Origin: Acidobacteriaceae bacterium
Lineage (GTDB): Bacteria > Acidobacteriota > Terriglobia > Terriglobales > Acidobacteriaceae
DNA length: 64,000 nt
Direction: 5' to 3'
NCBI GenBank assembly: GCA_025355505.1
Contig: JANXZM010000052.1
Coordinates: 41,754-105,753 of the forward strand
Shown here piece after piece: positions 47,075 to 55,754 of this stretch. The notes under the pieces are model-generated. The model did no database searches. It was not told the DNA's origin and was given only the letters and a program-made list of their open reading frames with translations. A program made the position numbers and the translations under genes. Numbering within the stretch: the stretch's first letter is position 1; each line of letters opens with the position of its first letter.

Positions 47075-48438
47075 CACCAAACCCAGCAACGCCAAACTCT
47101 CCAACCCCAGGCCAAGCGGAGACACGCGGAATGACTTCGCAGATTCTTTCCGCATACTTTTCCCACCTCGAGACCTCATCCGCGCTGCGCTGGCGCGGGC
47201 GAGTGGTACAGGTTGTGGGGCAGCTCGTCGAATCCGAAGGCCCCTTCTGCACGGTGGGCGAGGCCTGCGAAATCATCGATTCGCGCGGGCGCCACTGGCC
47301 GGGAGAGATTGTCGGTTTTCGCGGCCACACCGTTCTCTCCATGTCGCTGCGCCGTCCGACCGGCATCCGATACGGCGACCAGGTTGTGGTCTGGGGACGG
47401 CGTCCCTCGCTGCGGCTCAGCGAACAACTGCTGGGCCGGGTGCTGGATGGCGCTGGAAATCCCATCGACGGGCGTCCCGCGCCGGTTTGCCGGGAACGCT
47501 TTGCGCTTGATCGCGAAGCCCCGCTCGCGCTCGAGCGCACTCCCATCCGCGATGCGCTCGGTTGCGGCATTCGCGCCATTGACGCGTTCCTCACCTGCGG
47601 ACGCGGGCAGCGCGTCGGCATTTTTGGCGGGAGCGGGGTTGGTAAAAGCACGCTCATCGGCATGATGGCCCGCAACACCAGCGCCGACCTCACCGTGCTG
47701 GGCCTGATCGGCGAACGTGGGCGCGAAGTGGGAGAACTTCTCAACTCGCTTGGCGAAGAAGGCCACCGCCGCTCGGTCGTTGTGGTTTCCACCTCCGACC
47801 AGGATCCGCTGCTCCGCATCCGTGCCGGTCTTGCCGCCACTACCATCGCGGAATATTTCTGTGCCCGCGGCAAGCACGTGCTGCTAGTTGTCGACTCGCT
47901 CACCCGTCTTGCCATGGCGCAACGCGAAATCGGACTCGCGGCCGGCGAGCCGCCCACCGCCAAAGGCTACACGCCCTCGGTCTTTACTTTGCTCGCCCGC
48001 CTCATCGAGCGCGCAGGCTCTTTCGGCTCCGGGACCATCACCGGCTTCTACACCGTGCTCATGGAAGGCGACGACGAAAACGATCCCCTGGTCGACGCCG
48101 CCCGCGCCCTGCTCGACGGCCACGTCATGCTCGATCGGCGCCTCGCTGCGCAGAGTCACTATCCTCCCATTTCCATTCTCGACAGCATTAGCCGCATCAT
48201 GCCCGCCGTCATCTCCGCCGACCACCTCGCAAAAACCAATATGATCCGCCGCCTGTTCGCAACCTATAAAGCTTCCGAGGAACTCATCCGCATCGGGGCT
48301 TACCAGAAAAACAGCGATCCCGATCTCGATCGCGCCATCGCGTTCATGCCCTTACTTCGCGAATTCCTTATGCAGTCCTCGCAGGAAGTTGCCGGGATGA
48401 AAGACTCGCTCTCTCGCCTGATGGCGCTCCCGGCCTGA
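47071..48438 (+). CDS. fliI: Flagellar export ATPase FliI
   Basis: The product is 455 residues. The ATPase is of the F1-beta type: Walker A GGSGVGKST near residue 192, Glu-containing GLIGERGREV, Walker B HVLLVVDSLTRLAMAQREIGLAAGEPPTAKGYTPSVF and arginine/adenine regions HYPPISILDSISR. It energises the start of flagellar protein export with FliH and FliJ. The ATG overlaps fliH; a second Met at residue 21 is possible. Confidence 0.95.
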   Translation: MTPNPATPNSPTPGQAETRGMTSQILSAYFSHLETSSALRWRGRVVQVVGQLVESEGPFCTVGEACEIIDSRGRHWPGEIVGFRGHTVLSMSLRRPTGIRYGDQVVVWGRRPSLRLSEQLLGRVLDGAGNPIDGRPAPVCRERFALDREAPLALERTPIRDALGCGIRAIDAFLTCGRGQRVGIFGGSGVGKSTLIGMMARNTSADLTVLGLIGERGREVGELLNSLGEEGHRRSVVVVSTSDQDPLLRIRAGLAATTIAEYFCARGKHVLLVVDSLTRLAMAQREIGLAAGEPPTAKGYTPSVFTLLARLIERAGSFGSGTITGFYTVLMEGDDENDPLVDAARALLDGHVMLDRRLAAQSHYPPISILDSISRIMPAVISADHLAKTNMIRRLFATYKASEELIRIGAYQKNSDPDLDRAIAFMPLLREFLMQSSQEVAGMKDSLSRLMALPA

Positions 48439-48442
48439 ATAG

Positions 48443-48886
48443 ATGTCCTTCCGTTTCGCTCTCGCCCCGTTACTCCGCCTCCGTCAAAGCATCGAACGCC
48501 AGCGCACCCTGAAACTGCAGGAGGCCAATCTCCAGGTCTCCCGTGTGCAGGAAACACTGGCACAACTGGAGCGCTTTCTCTCCGACTCCGCTCAGTCCGA
48601 CTCCGCCGCGCTCACCGCCGGACGTACTGCCGCCGAACTCCAGTTCGCTTGCGTTTTCCGTGAAAAATTACACCACTTCCGCGAGGAACTTCAGGCCGAC
48701 GTCCGCAAGCTCGAACTTCTGCGCCAGCAAGCGGTCAGCGCATACCATCAGGCCTATCGCGAACGCGAGGTTCTGGAAACCCTGCGCGCTCGCCAATGCC
48801 GCGACTACCAGCAGGAACAATTACGCCGCCAGCAACAGGAACTGGATGCCAGCTATCTGCTGCAACGCTGGCATCGTCGAAATTGA
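48443..48886 (+). CDS. fliJ: Flagellar export protein FliJ
   Basis: The product is 147 residues and almost wholly coiled coil (FALAPLLRLRQSIERQRTLKLQEANLQ... to ...QQEQLRRQQQELDASYLLQRWHRR), the typical two-helix hairpin of FliJ. It links FliI to FlhA in the export machine. It follows fliI by 4 bases. FliJ sequences are poorly conserved, so the call rests on position, size and coiled-coil form. Confidence 0.85.
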   Translation: MSFRFALAPLLRLRQSIERQRTLKLQEANLQVSRVQETLAQLERFLSDSAQSDSAALTAGRTAAELQFACVFREKLHHFREELQADVRKLELLRQQAVSAYHQAYREREVLETLRARQCRDYQQEQLRRQQQELDASYLLQRWHRRN

Positions 48887-49080
48887 AGCGGCTGATTTTG
48901 CCGGGCTGTACCCTGCAACCCTTGCCGCATCCAGCGCGCGCCAGTGTTTTACGTCCGCTTCGTCGCCTGTCTCCCTTCCTGTAAGTCTTTGAATTTGCAA
49001 CCGTGGCAGCGTGGGTTCCCAGTTCAAGCCAGGCTCCCTGCCATTGGCGCATCGAGTGCAATCGAACCCGTGGTACTCCG

Positions 49081-51543
49081 ATGCAGGTAAATGCAATTCC
49101 CATCCCGGCGGCGATATCAGCGGCTTCCACCGCGACCAGCCCGGCGTTGTCCGGGACTGGGAGTTTCAGCGCGAAGCTAGCCTCATCCATGTCCAGTTCC
49201 GCGCCAGAATATTTCCAAAATCAGTCCGCCGTTGCGGCTGCCACGACTTTACAATCCGAGTTCAAGTCAGGCGCAAAAGTCGATGCAAAGACCGGCGAAA
49301 AATCCGGAGCAACGTTATTCTCGACATTCGATACAAACATCAATTCCAGATTCAGTCACAACATAGCTGCGAACCGCGGGGCCAACTCCAGTCCAAGTTT
49401 GAATTCGTGGAATATAAATTCAAAGTCTGCTGGCAAGCCTGACGTTAAGCGCGAGAAAAATTCCGAGCTTGCTCCAGGAACGACGTCGTCCCTCACGACA
49501 CCCCTACCCACTTCCTTACTGTCTATATCTTTACTTGCGGGTGCCCCACTTCTCGCGGTTTCCGGAAAGTGGGGTTCTTCGTCTCCGGCACCGAACTTCG
49601 CCGATTTGTTTTCGAATCAGCAACCACTCGCGCAGCAACTCAGAGCGAACGTCGCCAGTGTGACCGCACCTCCGCCGCTGCCGATCCCTCAGCCAGTTGC
49701 TCTTCCGGCCCAGATCATCACGCCCGGGACGCTCCGCTTTCCCGGCAGGTTGGAGGTTTCGTCCCCCGAGGATCAGCGTGGTTCCATCGCAGCTTCCACC
49801 GGGGCTTCCGCCGTTTCACTCGCCGCGACCAGTGGAACCGTCCCGCTTTTCACCTCGAATTTCAGTCAGGCCCTGGACGCCCTTCCTGCCAATTCCGGCG
49901 CCGCCACCGCGACTTCTCCGTTACCAATCCAAGCCAGCCCGAAATCTTCTGAACCTCCATCAGCCATCGGTCAAGTCGTTTCCGACGCTGCGCACTCGCT
50001 TTCCAACGTCCCAGCGCAAACGGCCAACGCAACGACACAGTTTCCGAATCCCTTGGCCCTTGTTTCGCAAGCGCCCGTTGTACCAAAGCCGGTTTCACTA
50101 ACGCCCGCTTTATCGCCAACCACGCAAAAGGATTCAGCAACGCCCTCAGTCCCAGCTTCACCAGTGCCTGCGAATCCGACAACGCCTGCACCCACCGACA
50201 GCCAATTCCAGGCGCCGATTCCAAGCCGCGCAACCATCTTCTGGCTTGACCAATTTCCATCTGTGCTGTTGGCGCCATTGCCCGTGCCGCCCGCGATACC
50301 ACCTACGCAAGGCGCGCCATCACCGCTTCCCAATAATTTGTCCAATAAATCCTATGACCAGGCAGCGCCCTCGTCAGCCTACAACCCAAGCCCAGCGGTT
50401 CCTGCCACCAACGTGGCCTTCAACATCTCCTCGCTGACGCCTTCTGCTTCGACGCCAGCGCCAATTCCAATTCCAACGCTGCAATCTCCCGTGAGCAACA
50501 ACAACTCTGCGCCCGGAACCGAGCCGGCAAATGCCAAGCAACCCGCAACTCCCAAGTCTGGCAACCCCACGCCAGGCAACTTCAGACTAGGCAACCCCGC
50601 CACTGCGGAGCCATCACCAACCTTGGATTCCGCTGCGCTCGGCGCTGCCTCAGCGTTCTTATCCGATACCAGCACCACTGCGGCGGCACAAACTTCGAAC
50701 GCTCCAGAAAACGGATTCGCCGTCGCCAACAACCTCACTCTGAATTCCGGCGCCTCCGCGCTGACTTTTGCGTCGATTGCGGCAACCACCAGCGCTGCCC
50801 CCAGCAACGCGAAGCCAGGCGTCTCCGTCCAACCAGCTTCCGTAGATGTGCGCCCAACAACCGCCGCTTATAAGAAATCTCCCACTGCGGTCCAACCGAA
50901 CGCCAATCCATCGCAGGACGGCCCATCGCACGAGGTTACGGTCGCACGAGCCTCCGGGAAAGACTCCTCGGCTACGCTGCCCGCCTTCGCGCCGCCCGCC
51001 ACCGCGCCGCCACCCCAAGTCCGATCCGACGCCGCACCCGGGCTTCCCCAAACTCACGAGATGCTCGACTCCGCGCCGCCCGTTCCCCCCAGTCCGCCGG
51101 CCGCGCCCACCGTGCTCGATCTCAGCGCCGATGCCCGGATGAACGCCGAGATGCATGTCGGTATGCGTACTGACGCATTCGGCGCGGTGCAGATTCATAC
51201 CGTGGTCCAGCAAAGTCAGGTTGGCATCACCGTTCACGCCGACCGTGATCTGGCGCGCTGGTTCAGTTCCGAAGTTTCGAGCCTCGAATCCAGACTCAAC
51301 CATAACCACCTGAACCTAGCCGCGGTGGAATTCGATAACGGAAACTCCGGAGTCCAGACCGCGACCAGCTTTCAGGATGGCCAGCCGCGGCAACATTTTT
51401 CTGAAACACCGGGCTCCCAGTCCGCAGCCTTGCCCGACGCATTGTCGGAAAAGGACACGGCACCGGAGTCCGCGACCGTCAACATTCTTCCGGCAGACCA
51501 GTACGCCGGGCCTGCGAAAACTCGCGTCAGCATTCACGTTTAG
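49081..51543 (+). CDS. fliK: Flagellar hook-length control protein FliK
   Basis: The product is about 820 residues, roughly twice the enteric length. Nearly 650 residues are a Pro/Ala/Ser/Thr-rich disordered ruler without clear repeats. The C-terminal FliK domain is recognisable (AFGAVQIHTVVQQSQVGITVHADRDLARWFSSEVSSLESRLNHNHLNLAAVEFDNG). The protein is exported and reports hook length to FlhB, so its unusual length predicts a long hook. ATG 49081 is chosen; the 194 bases between fliJ and it show no other gene. Confidence 0.88.
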   Translation: MQVNAIPIPAAISAASTATSPALSGTGSFSAKLASSMSSSAPEYFQNQSAVAAATTLQSEFKSGAKVDAKTGEKSGATLFSTFDTNINSRFSHNIAANRGANSSPSLNSWNINSKSAGKPDVKREKNSELAPGTTSSLTTPLPTSLLSISLLAGAPLLAVSGKWGSSSPAPNFADLFSNQQPLAQQLRANVASVTAPPPLPIPQPVALPAQIITPGTLRFPGRLEVSSPEDQRGSIAASTGASAVSLAATSGTVPLFTSNFSQALDALPANSGAATATSPLPIQASPKSSEPPSAIGQVVSDAAHSLSNVPAQTANATTQFPNPLALVSQAPVVPKPVSLTPALSPTTQKDSATPSVPASPVPANPTTPAPTDSQFQAPIPSRATIFWLDQFPSVLLAPLPVPPAIPPTQGAPSPLPNNLSNKSYDQAAPSSAYNPSPAVPATNVAFNISSLTPSASTPAPIPIPTLQSPVSNNNSAPGTEPANAKQPATPKSGNPTPGNFRLGNPATAEPSPTLDSAALGAASAFLSDTSTTAAAQTSNAPENGFAVANNLTLNSGASALTFASIAATTSAAPSNAKPGVSVQPASVDVRPTTAAYKKSPTAVQPNANPSQDGPSHEVTVARASGKDSSATLPAFAPPATAPPPQVRSDAAPGLPQTHEMLDSAPPVPPSPPAAPTVLDLSADARMNAEMHVGMRTDAFGAVQIHTVVQQSQVGITVHADRDLARWFSSEVSSLESRLNHNHLNLAAVEFDNGNSGVQTATSFQDGQPRQHFSETPGSQSAALPDALSEKDTAPESATVNILPADQYAGPAKTRVSIHV

Positions 51544-51555
51544 GAAGGTAAACTC

Positions 51556-51903
51556 GTGTACATCCCACTGTTGCAATCGCTAACTCCTGCCGCTCAAACT
51601 GCGTCCACCTCGCCGACGACTTCCTCGTCGTCCACAACTTCCGCCGCCAGCAATCCCGGAGCGGACTTGACCTCCACGTTCTTGACGCTGCTGACGGCGC
51701 AACTCAAATCCCAAAGCCCGATCAACCCGCTCGATCCGAACGCGTTCGTCGCCCAGCTCGCCCAGTTCAGCTCACTTGGCGCACTGACCCAGATCCAACA
51801 ACTCATGCAGGCGCTCGTAAACAATACGACTCCAACCTCGCCGACTCCCACTGGCACCGCCAATTCCAGCGCGGTTGCCAATTCGACTTCCACCCAAGCT
51901 TGA
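51556..51903 (+). CDS. flgD: Flagellar hook capping protein FlgD, short form
   Basis: The product is 115 residues from GTG 51556. The conserved FlgD N-domain is clear (TFLTLLTAQLKSQSPINPLDPNAFVAQLAQFSSLGALTQIQQLMQAL), but it ends with a Thr/Pro/Ser tail and lacks the tudor and fibronectin-like C-terminal domains of standard FlgD (about 220 residues). FlgD is the scaffold for hook polymerisation. I see no frameshift extending it, so the short form appears genuine. Confidence 0.88.
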   Translation: MYIPLLQSLTPAAQTASTSPTTSSSSTTSAASNPGADLTSTFLTLLTAQLKSQSPINPLDPNAFVAQLAQFSSLGALTQIQQLMQALVNNTTPTSPTPTGTANSSAVANSTSTQA

Positions 51904-51931
51904 CTTTCAATTCTCACTAAGGAGCCCATAC

Positions 51932-53194
51932 ATGCCTTCGTTTTCGATACCTTTATCCGGATTGACCGCCAGTTCCGAGGCACTCTCAACCACCGCCAAC
52001 AATCTCGCCAACCTCAACACCATCGGTTACAAGGACGAGCACATCCAGTTCGCCGATCTGTTCTACCAGAATTTTGGTTCGAACGGCGCCGGCGACCCCA
52101 TTCAGCAAGGTGCGGGCGTCACCGTCAGCTCCAAACCCACCGACTTTACCCAGGGCAACGTCACCCCTACCGGCGTCTCCACCGATGTTGCTGTTATGGG
52201 CAGTGGCTTCTTCGTGGTGCAGAAAGGCGGCGTGCAGAGTTACACTCGCGCCGGTAATTTCGAAGTAGGCGCCAACAACCTGCTCCAAACCGCCGCTGGT
52301 CAACAGGTCCTCGGATACCCCGCCGTCAACGGCGTCGTCAGCACCGGTCAGGGCCTCGGCGCGATTGCCATCGGAGCTGGAACGGTTAGTCCGGCTACGG
52401 TTACCGCCAACGTAAGCCTGACCTCGAACCTCGATGCCACCGCTGCCGTAGGGTCCACCTATTCCACCCAAGCCACCATCTTCGATTCCCTGGGCGGTAG
52501 CCACAACATCACCTTTACCTACACCAAGACCGGCACCAACGCCTGGACCTATGCCGCTACTATTCCTGCCGCCGACATCCAAGGCGCCAGCGCCCCCGTC
52601 AGCCTCGCCAGCGGTCCCATCACTTTCGACGGCAACGGCAACATCTTGACTCCTGTCACGAACCCCGTCATCGTTGTGCCGCCCGCGGCGGTCCCGCCCG
52701 CCACCCAATCGGTTTTCGCCGACGGCGCCAATCAACTTTCTTTTACCTGGCACGTGGCCAATGCCGGCGTCGGGCTCCTTACTCAATTGGCTGGCCCCAA
52801 CAGCACCGCTTCCATCCAACAGGATGGAACCAGCAGTGGCACCCTACAGAATTTCAACATCGGTTCCGATGGCACCATTACCGGATCGTTCAGCAACGGA
52901 AAGACCGCTACCATTGGACAGATCGCGCTGGCCAGCTTCGCCGACGAGCAAGGTCTCTCGCACCAGGGCAACAACGATTTCACTCCCACCCTTGCCTCGG
53001 GTCAGCCAACCATCGGCGCACCCGGAACTGGCGGGCTCGGCAACATCTCCGGCGGCGCCCTCGAACAGTCCAACGTGGACATCGCCAGCGAGTTTGCCGC
53101 CCTCATCATTGCGCAGCGCAGCTACGAAGCCAATGCTCGCGTCGTCACTACTTTCGATCAAGTCGCGCAGGCCACCATTGCCCTGAAACCGTAG
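51932..53194 (+). CDS. flgE: Flagellar hook protein FlgE
   Basis: The product is 420 residues. The N-terminus (FSIPLSGLTASSEALSTTANNLANLNTIGYKDEHIQFADLFYQNFG) and C-terminus (GGALEQSNVDIASEFAALIIAQRSYEANARVVTTFDQVAQATIALKP) are the rod/hook family signatures. The middle D1/D2 region has VMGSGFFVVQKGGVQSYTRAGNFEVG and FDSLGGSHNITFTYTKTG. GGAG precedes the ATG. It forms the flexible hook outside the cell. Confidence 0.95.
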   Translation: MPSFSIPLSGLTASSEALSTTANNLANLNTIGYKDEHIQFADLFYQNFGSNGAGDPIQQGAGVTVSSKPTDFTQGNVTPTGVSTDVAVMGSGFFVVQKGGVQSYTRAGNFEVGANNLLQTAAGQQVLGYPAVNGVVSTGQGLGAIAIGAGTVSPATVTANVSLTSNLDATAAVGSTYSTQATIFDSLGGSHNITFTYTKTGTNAWTYAATIPAADIQGASAPVSLASGPITFDGNGNILTPVTNPVIVVPPAAVPPATQSVFADGANQLSFTWHVANAGVGLLTQLAGPNSTASIQQDGTSSGTLQNFNIGSDGTITGSFSNGKTATIGQIALASFADEQGLSHQGNNDFTPTLASGQPTIGAPGTGGLGNISGGALEQSNVDIASEFAALIIAQRSYEANARVVTTFDQVAQATIALKP

Positions 53195-53200
53195 AACTCG

Positions 53201-53243
53201 AAGGGACAGCCGCCCTCGGCTGTCCAGCCCAGTGCAACTCGGC
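53201..53243 (+). repeat. Post-stop stem-loop element, copy D
   Basis: It begins AAGGGACAGCCGCCCTCGGC six bases after the flgE stop and ends at AACTCGGC. The end pairs less well than in copies A and E. Confidence 0.65.
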
Positions 53244-53275
53244 AAGGGCTGCGGCGAAAACCCGCGGCCCTCTCT

Positions 53276-53311
53276 GAGTTTTTTCATGAGAGCGCTCTCA
53301 GAAAACTCTCG
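53276..53311. promoter_or_regulatory. Extended palindrome upstream of fliL
   Basis: A perfect 14-bp palindrome TGAGAGCGCTCTCA (53287-53300) is flanked by GAGTTTT on the left and AAAACTC on the right, so the symmetry continues with one small gap. It could be an operator or a transcript hairpin between flgE and fliL. Confidence 0.45.
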
Positions 53312-53451
53312 CGCCGCGCCGCCGTTTTCTCCCGGACCACGCCCGAGCCAGCCGCGTTCCTGCAATCCGCTGACTCCAACCCACTTCCATCCACCGCCCT
53401 TTGGGTGGTCGAAATGCGCGCCCCGGCACCCAGCTTGCAAACATCGGCAAT

Positions 53452-53913
53452 ATGCCGAATGCGCAGGTGAGTCCCGGGCCCAAAAGCGCGCGCAAAAAAA
53501 AGAAGGGTTGGCTGGCCGTGGTGCTCGCTCTTGGGCTGGGCGGGGCAGGCATCTTCGTCTGGTTGCGCCCGGAGCGCTCAACCAGTGCGGCCGAAGGCGC
53601 CGCCGCAGAATCCACACTGGCCCTGGAGACTTTTGTCGTCAATCTCAACGGCTCCGGCCAGCGTGCCTACCTGCGCGCCGGAATCACGCTTGGACTCGCG
53701 CACCCTCTTGCCCGCAACCAGGCGGAAGGTGTGCCCACGGCGCTGGTGCGCGACACCATCCTCTCCGTGCTGGCCACTGCCCAGCCCGACGAACTGTTAA
53801 AGCTCGAAGGCAAGCGCCAGCTCAAAGAGGAACTGCTGAAAGCGCTGCAAGAGCGCGTGCCGCAGTTGGCGATCGAGAACGTCTACTTCACCGAATTTCT
53901 GGTGCAGATGTAA
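53452..53913 (+). CDS. fliL: Flagellar basal body protein FliL
   Basis: The product is 153 residues. A basic start (KSARKKKKGW) and one membrane helix (LAVVLALGLGGAGIFVWL) precede a periplasmic domain (LETFVVNLNGSGQRAYLRAGITLGL...IENVYFTEFLVQM) with the family's ending. FliL surrounds the stator units and affects torque. I chose ATG 53452 because it directly precedes the basic stretch. It follows a 257-base spacer with two repeat structures after flgE. Confidence 0.9.
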   Translation: MPNAQVSPGPKSARKKKKGWLAVVLALGLGGAGIFVWLRPERSTSAAEGAAAESTLALETFVVNLNGSGQRAYLRAGITLGLAHPLARNQAEGVPTALVRDTILSVLATAQPDELLKLEGKRQLKEELLKALQERVPQLAIENVYFTEFLVQM

Positions 53914-53928
53914 ATGGTGCAAATGTAA

Positions 53929-54213
53929 ATGGCCGCCGCCGCCCAACCCAAGCTCGAAGCTCCGATCGCCGGTTCCCCGATCGCCGACCCATGGCTGCGC
54001 ATCGAGGCTTTGCCTTGCCTGCTCACCATCGAAATTTCCGTGCCCGGCTTTACCGTTGCCGATCTCGTTCATCTGGAGCGCGGACGCATCATCGCCACCC
54101 GCTGGACCGTTGGGCAAGACGTTCCCCTGCGGGTCAACGGCGAATTGATTGCCTGGAGCGAGTTTGAAGTCGTGCAGAACCGCCTGGCCGTGCGCTTGAC
54201 GGAGTTGGCCTAG
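53929..54213 (+). CDS. Short FliN-like SpoA-domain protein
   Basis: The product is 94 residues. After a short Ala/Pro start, the SpoA/FliN C-ring domain is evident: LPCLLTIEISVPGFTVADLVHLERGRIIATRWTVGQDVPLRVNGELIAWSEFEVVQNRLAVRLTEL. It is smaller than FliN and has no N-terminal extension. A second, larger FliN-type protein lies at 61774, so the C-ring may use two FliN-like subunits. It begins 15 bases after fliL. Confidence 0.82.
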   Translation: MAAAAQPKLEAPIAGSPIADPWLRIEALPCLLTIEISVPGFTVADLVHLERGRIIATRWTVGQDVPLRVNGELIAWSEFEVVQNRLAVRLTELA

Positions 54214-54318
54214 ATGGAGCTGGAGAATCCAGCCCCGGAGGGGCGAACGAGGTTGGCTCAGCGCTTGAGCGCTGGAAGAAGTTGAAGAAATGATGCAAGT
54301 CCCGGAGGGACGACCCAA

Positions 54319-54639
54319 ATGGAACTGACGCAGACAGAGTTGGCGCAGATCGAAATCACACAGACGCGGCCCATCTCGCGGCGCTTCTTTACGCTCGTCG
54401 TCGCTCGCCTGAAAATTGCCTGGCGTGCAGTTATTGGCCGGGCAAAAAGCAAGCGCAAGACGCTGGCCGTCCGCGAAACCACAGCTCTCGGCGACCGCCG
54501 CTTCGTCTCTGTTATCCAGTTCGAGCGCCAGCGCTTCCTGATCGGTTCCAGCCCTTCCTCGGTCACCCTGCTTTCCGAATTGCCGGACGAATCTGCCAGT
54601 GGCGAACGAAGCGGAAAAGAAAGCGAAAAAAGAAATTGA
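54319..54639 (+). CDS. fliO: FliO-like export-gate protein without a membrane helix
   Basis: The product is 106 residues. The FliO core ALGDRRFVSVIQFERQRFLIGSSPSSVTLLSELPD matches the LG-R-V-V-L-G-V-LL pattern. The usual N-terminal membrane helix is missing; instead there is an amphipathic basic stretch (RRFFTLVVARLKIAWRAVIGRAKSKRK). FliO helps FliP form the export gate. It sits directly before fliP, overlapping it, which supports the assignment. A REP-like element with CCCGGAGGGGCG words fills 54214-54318. Confidence 0.7.
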   Translation: MELTQTELAQIEITQTRPISRRFFTLVVARLKIAWRAVIGRAKSKRKTLAVRETTALGDRRFVSVIQFERQRFLIGSSPSSVTLLSELPDESASGERSGKESEKRN

Positions 54640-55424
54640 TGTGGGCCTTTCCAAAACCGTTCTTAGGGAGCTTGTCCTTTAAAAGCTTTTGCCGCGTCGT
54701 GCTCTTGCTTTTAATCGCCGCCGCTCCGCTCTGGGCGCGTCCGCAGGCGGCGCCCGGCCTGTCTCTGCCTGGTCTTTTGCCCGGTCTCTCCGCGCCCGGC
54801 AGTTCCGCGTCCTGGAACATCGTCCTACTGCTTACCCTGCTGACGCTGATTCCCGCCATCGTGCTCTCGATGACGCCTTTCGTGCGCCTGCTGGTCGTTT
54901 TTCATTTTCTTCGCCAGGCGCTCGGCACCCAGACCACGCCCAGCAATCAAACCCTCATTGGACTCTCCCTAATTCTCACTTTCTTTCTCATGCAGCCGGT
55001 TGGCGCCGCCATTTATTCCGACGCCATCGTTCCCCTCGACGCCGGACACATAACCGCGATGGCCGCGCTTGATCGCTCCATCGTTCCGATGCGTCACTTC
55101 ATGCTCAAGTACGCCCGCGAAAAAGATCTCGCGCTCTTCGTTGAACTGGCTCATGAGCCGCGTCCCGCCCGCCCTGAAGATCTCGGCATGCGCATCGTCG
55201 CGCCCGCCTATCTCCTCAGCGAACTGCAAGCCGGGTTTCGTATCGGCGCCGCCCTCTTCCTCCCCTTTCTGGTCATCGATCTGGTGACCGCCGCCATCAC
55301 CACCTCGGTCGGCATGATGCAACTGCCCCCGGTCATCATCTCCACCCCGCTCAAGATTCTTTTGTTCGTCGTCGTCGACGGATGGAACCTGCTCATCGGT
55401 TCCCTGATGCGGAGTTTTGCCTGA
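54639..55424 (+). CDS. fliP: Flagellar export gate protein FliP
   Basis: The product is 261 residues. A signal-like N-terminus (VVLLLLIAAAPLWA) is followed by four membrane helices and the FliP signatures LIPAIVLSMTPFVRLLVVFHFLRQALGTQTTPSNQTLIGLSLILTFF and FLPFLVIDLVTAAITTSVGMMQLPPVIISTPLKILLFVVVDGWNLL. FliP with FliQ and FliR forms the pore of the export gate. ATG 54639 lies within the fliO stop codon region (ATG overlaps by one base). Confidence 0.96.
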   Translation: MWAFPKPFLGSLSFKSFCRVVLLLLIAAAPLWARPQAAPGLSLPGLLPGLSAPGSSASWNIVLLLTLLTLIPAIVLSMTPFVRLLVVFHFLRQALGTQTTPSNQTLIGLSLILTFFLMQPVGAAIYSDAIVPLDAGHITAMAALDRSIVPMRHFMLKYAREKDLALFVELAHEPRPARPEDLGMRIVAPAYLLSELQAGFRIGAALFLPFLVIDLVTAAITTSVGMMQLPPVIISTPLKILLFVVVDGWNLLIGSLMRSFA

Positions 55425-55433
55425 AAGGCGCTT

Positions 55434-55703
55434 ATGGGAACCGAACAAGTTGTCGCCCTGTTCCGCAATACGCTGCAGATGGCGCTGCTTATGGGCGCGC
55501 CGCTGCTCCTGATCGCAGTTTTCGTCAGCCTGCTGGTTAATATCGCGCAGGTGCTGACTTCCTTGCAGGATCAGACCCTCTCCACCGTTCCGCGTTTGGC
55601 GGCGGTGGCGGCGGCGGCCCTGCTGTTTTTTCCCTGGATGTTGCGCAAGCTGATGTTTTTCACCATCGGCCTGTGGTCCGACTTCCATCCCTTTGTCCGA
55701 TGA
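55434..55703 (+). CDS. fliQ: Flagellar export gate protein FliQ
   Basis: The product is 89 residues, standard. Two helices (LQMALLMGAPLLLIAVFVSLLVNIAQVLTSLQDQTLSTVPRL and AAVAAAALLFFPWML) form the FliQ hairpin, with the conserved QVLTSLQDQTLSTVPRL turn. It follows fliP by 9 bases and precedes fliR. Confidence 0.96.
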   Translation: MGTEQVVALFRNTLQMALLMGAPLLLIAVFVSLLVNIAQVLTSLQDQTLSTVPRLAAVAAAALLFFPWMLRKLMFFTIGLWSDFHPFVR

Positions 55704-55754
55704 GAGTTCTTGAAGTGTTCGCGAATAGCCGGCTGACTGCCGGTTGAGGTGATT

